The notes below the pieces were generated by a model. It had not been told where the DNA came from, searched no databases, and saw only the letters and a list, made by a program, of their open reading frames with translations. From positions 63,003,810 through 63,067,809 of the forward strand of contig NC_133063.1 in NCBI RefSeq assembly GCF_048771995.1: 64,000 nt of DNA. Reading direction: 5' to 3'. How positions within the stretch are numbered: position 1 is the first letter of the stretch; each line of letters opens with the position of its first letter. Of the stretch, positions 61,747 through 64,000 are shown piece by piece. The position numbers and the translations under genes were made by a program. This DNA comes from Taeniopygia guttata (taxonomy: Eukaryota; Chordata; Aves; Passeriformes; Estrildidae).

Positions 61747-64000
61747 GCTTGGAGCAGGGCAATGATACATTTAGTGATCTCAGACATATAAAATACTTAC
61801 ATTATAATAATTAACGCTGAGTTTTAAGACATAGACTGGAAGTATACAAACTAATTCCAGGAGTAAATTTAGAACTGTTAAAATTACCTTATTGGCATTT
61901 ACTAGAATAAAAAGAGCCCAAGCGTATAAAAAAGAAGAAGGGAGTTAAGAGTAAATAAAGGACTGTGCAAGTATTATGAAAGGATCGTGAAAGTATTATT
62001 CAAATGGAAACTTAACTTGTAATCAAAACTGTGTCTAGATTTTTTACGTCCCATGGCAAATCCTAAAAAAGGTGAAAACAACCAGGCCAAGTACATACAA
62101 TACACCTGTAAGATGCACCAAATGTTGTTTTTTGCTGCCTAAGTTGTATTTTCTGGTCTGATAGAATTTGGGACTGTTTGAGACCAAAAGTTTGAACAGT
62201 CTGATCAACAAACTTAACATACACAAATTGCAGGCAGCATACTGTGAAACTTCTGCATCTTCTGAAGTACCCAGTTTTCACCATAGTATTTTCTGGCATT
62301 TGCAATAAATGGTGATTAATAACTTTGCAATATTTGTATTATTGTCACTATTTACAATAGCATCCTGCAGTCTCAAACACAATTGTGCACAAATACAAAC
62401 TGAGGTTTGGAAAACAACTTTTATAGCATAACAATTATTAACTACTGTAAAGTATTTCAGGCAAAAATTTTTTGTCATATTTTCAAACAGTCATAGGGGA
62501 GGACTTGTGAAGATCATGAAAGATCCTTAAAATGTAATATATGTATCATTGACCAGTCTCTTTTTTAAAGTTTCAGCCATGATTGCTACAAATATTTGAA
62601 ATGTTTTATGTGACAATCTAGAATTCAGGAACACTTCAGCAGACTGAGAGGATTTTCCTAAATGGGGTGACCTCCACTCTGTAGTTTAGAAATGTCTTAC
62701 TGACAAGCTGTATTTTTATTATAATCCTCAAGCTTGTTTACATTTTAAACAATATTCAACTAATATACTTGTAAAATTCAGTGGAATGACTGCAGAAAGC
62801 AATATCTTGTATGTACCATAAAACATATGAAATGTATTGGTAAAAGAGCAGCTTAAAAACGAAAGCATCATGGCATTAAATTGCACATAAACATACAAAT
62901 GAAGTTAGAGCATGTAAGGCAAAATGTTTTAATGTTCTAAACAAAAATTCTAAACCCATCAATTTCTAAAGTCTTTAAGCTGTAAAGAGACGTTCTTAGT
63001 TACCTTGAAATCTGTCAATTCTTCTTGATTACGCTGTGTTGCCTATCAGGCCAAATGTCTTATCCATCTATATTAAGAAACCATTGAAGTAGCTGCAAGT
63101 TTAGTCTTATAATAGATGTGCCATTAAAAGACCCTGTGTTTAAGCTCATTTGGCTCCTTTAGTGCCTTTCTGCCTTTCTCAGAATGTTATTGTTTAATGG
63201 CCCAAGGCACAAACAGAAGACCTCCTGAGTGTCATGGCTTGTCTATGATTTGGAAACCTTTGCTCAGCTTTCTTTGCCACATGCAAGCATGCAAGATTCA
63301 CTGAAATAATCAACCAGGAAATTTAGCTCCAGGCAAAGACCAGGTTTCAACCCTAGCTTTCTTTTAGCATCCTTATATTATTTGTATTGCCAAAAACAGC
63401 AATGGTGTATAAGTAAGAACTCAAAGTGAAAAAACAATGAGGGAAAAATAGGCAAGATACAAGGAAAATAATATATATAATCCTCAAAGATGTGTCAGGA
63501 TTTTAGTTTACCCTTTTCACACTTGAAAGTGATTGAAAGGGCCCACAAATTCTTATTTTAGAATTGTTTGAATGAAATACTGTTTAGGGAGCAGAAAACA
63601 AAGAATATTAAAGGGAAAATGTAGACTATACGGAGAAGGAGTGAATGTTAGGAAAGAGTGACTATTGTGCAAGAGCACACTTCTCTCTGAGAGAGACTAC
63701 AGTCCTAAAGCCAGCTGCAGTGCAAAAATCATATTGTTGTCACTTGCTGTATGCCTGGAATGAAAAGCCTGGTTGAAAATACTTTGTTTTGACTGCAGTA
63801 TTCTGGCAATACTACCTATCTTGCTTTTGATTATTGCTTATAAATTTTCTCAAAATCATTCACAAAATGTACATGCACAGGAAATTAAATTACACTCCAA
63901 ATGAAGGGGCTGCTCAGAACAATGAAATGTTTTCTCAAACTTAGACAAATTCAAAACACTTTGGAAAAAAAATCACACACTTTATCAGTAGGTCTTGATT
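61747..64000. other. Noncoding sequence upstream of the FATP relic
   Basis: AT-rich, with no CpG island, exon, RNA gene or named repeat recognised. No promoter for the relic can be pointed to. Confidence 0.5.

Overview
The window is vertebrate and almost certainly avian. It is AT-rich with two sharp CpG islands, has spliced host genes with canonical GT-AG introns, and carries CR1 LINE fragments and the ERVL-type LTR repeats typical of birds. Two host genes are clear: GCNT1 (minus strand, cut by the left edge) and RFK (plus strand, complete, four coding exons). They lie head to head about 27 kb apart, the same arrangement as human RFK-GCNT1 on 9q21. Human 9q21 corresponds to the avian Z chromosome, so Z is the likely location (inference from synteny).

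Layout: 1-1290 is the single coding exon of GCNT1. 1.3-9.2 kb is noncoding and probably holds the 5' introns of GCNT1. It ends in a tract of long T/G and A runs, a roughly 270-bp polypurine stretch and a CpG island with a GGGGCC-type G-run array. 9.2-28 kb lies between the genes and holds old repeats: two ERVL-type LTR copies in the same orientation, a third ERVL-type LTR with a younger solo LTR inserted in it, and two 5'-truncated CR1 copies. 28.05-29.1 kb is the RFK CpG island, with a perfect EGR1-type site and an array of about ten 33-bp GC-box/CCAT units. RFK runs from 28,791 to 32,672, with a decayed duplicate of its exon 2 inside intron 2, followed by a probable long 3' UTR. 36-50 kb is AT-rich with only simple repeats.

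50.2-61.7 kb (minus strand) holds seven recognisable exons of a very-long-chain acyl-CoA synthetase / fatty acid transport protein of the SLC27A2/SLC27A6 type. Introns and most splice sites are kept, but there are several frameshifts, an in-frame stop, a lost splice acceptor, and exons I could not find, including the one for the AMP-binding P-loop. I read it as an unprocessed pseudogene. No SLC27 gene is known to me beside RFK in mammals, so this may be the relic of a paralogue lost from this locus, and it is the most interesting item in the window. 61.7-64 kb is noncoding.

I see no evidence of a new multi-gene system. The candidates for a second look are the FATP relic, the RFK exon duplication and the structured promoter sequences. 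All calls come from reading the sequence by eye; no alignment or database search was run.
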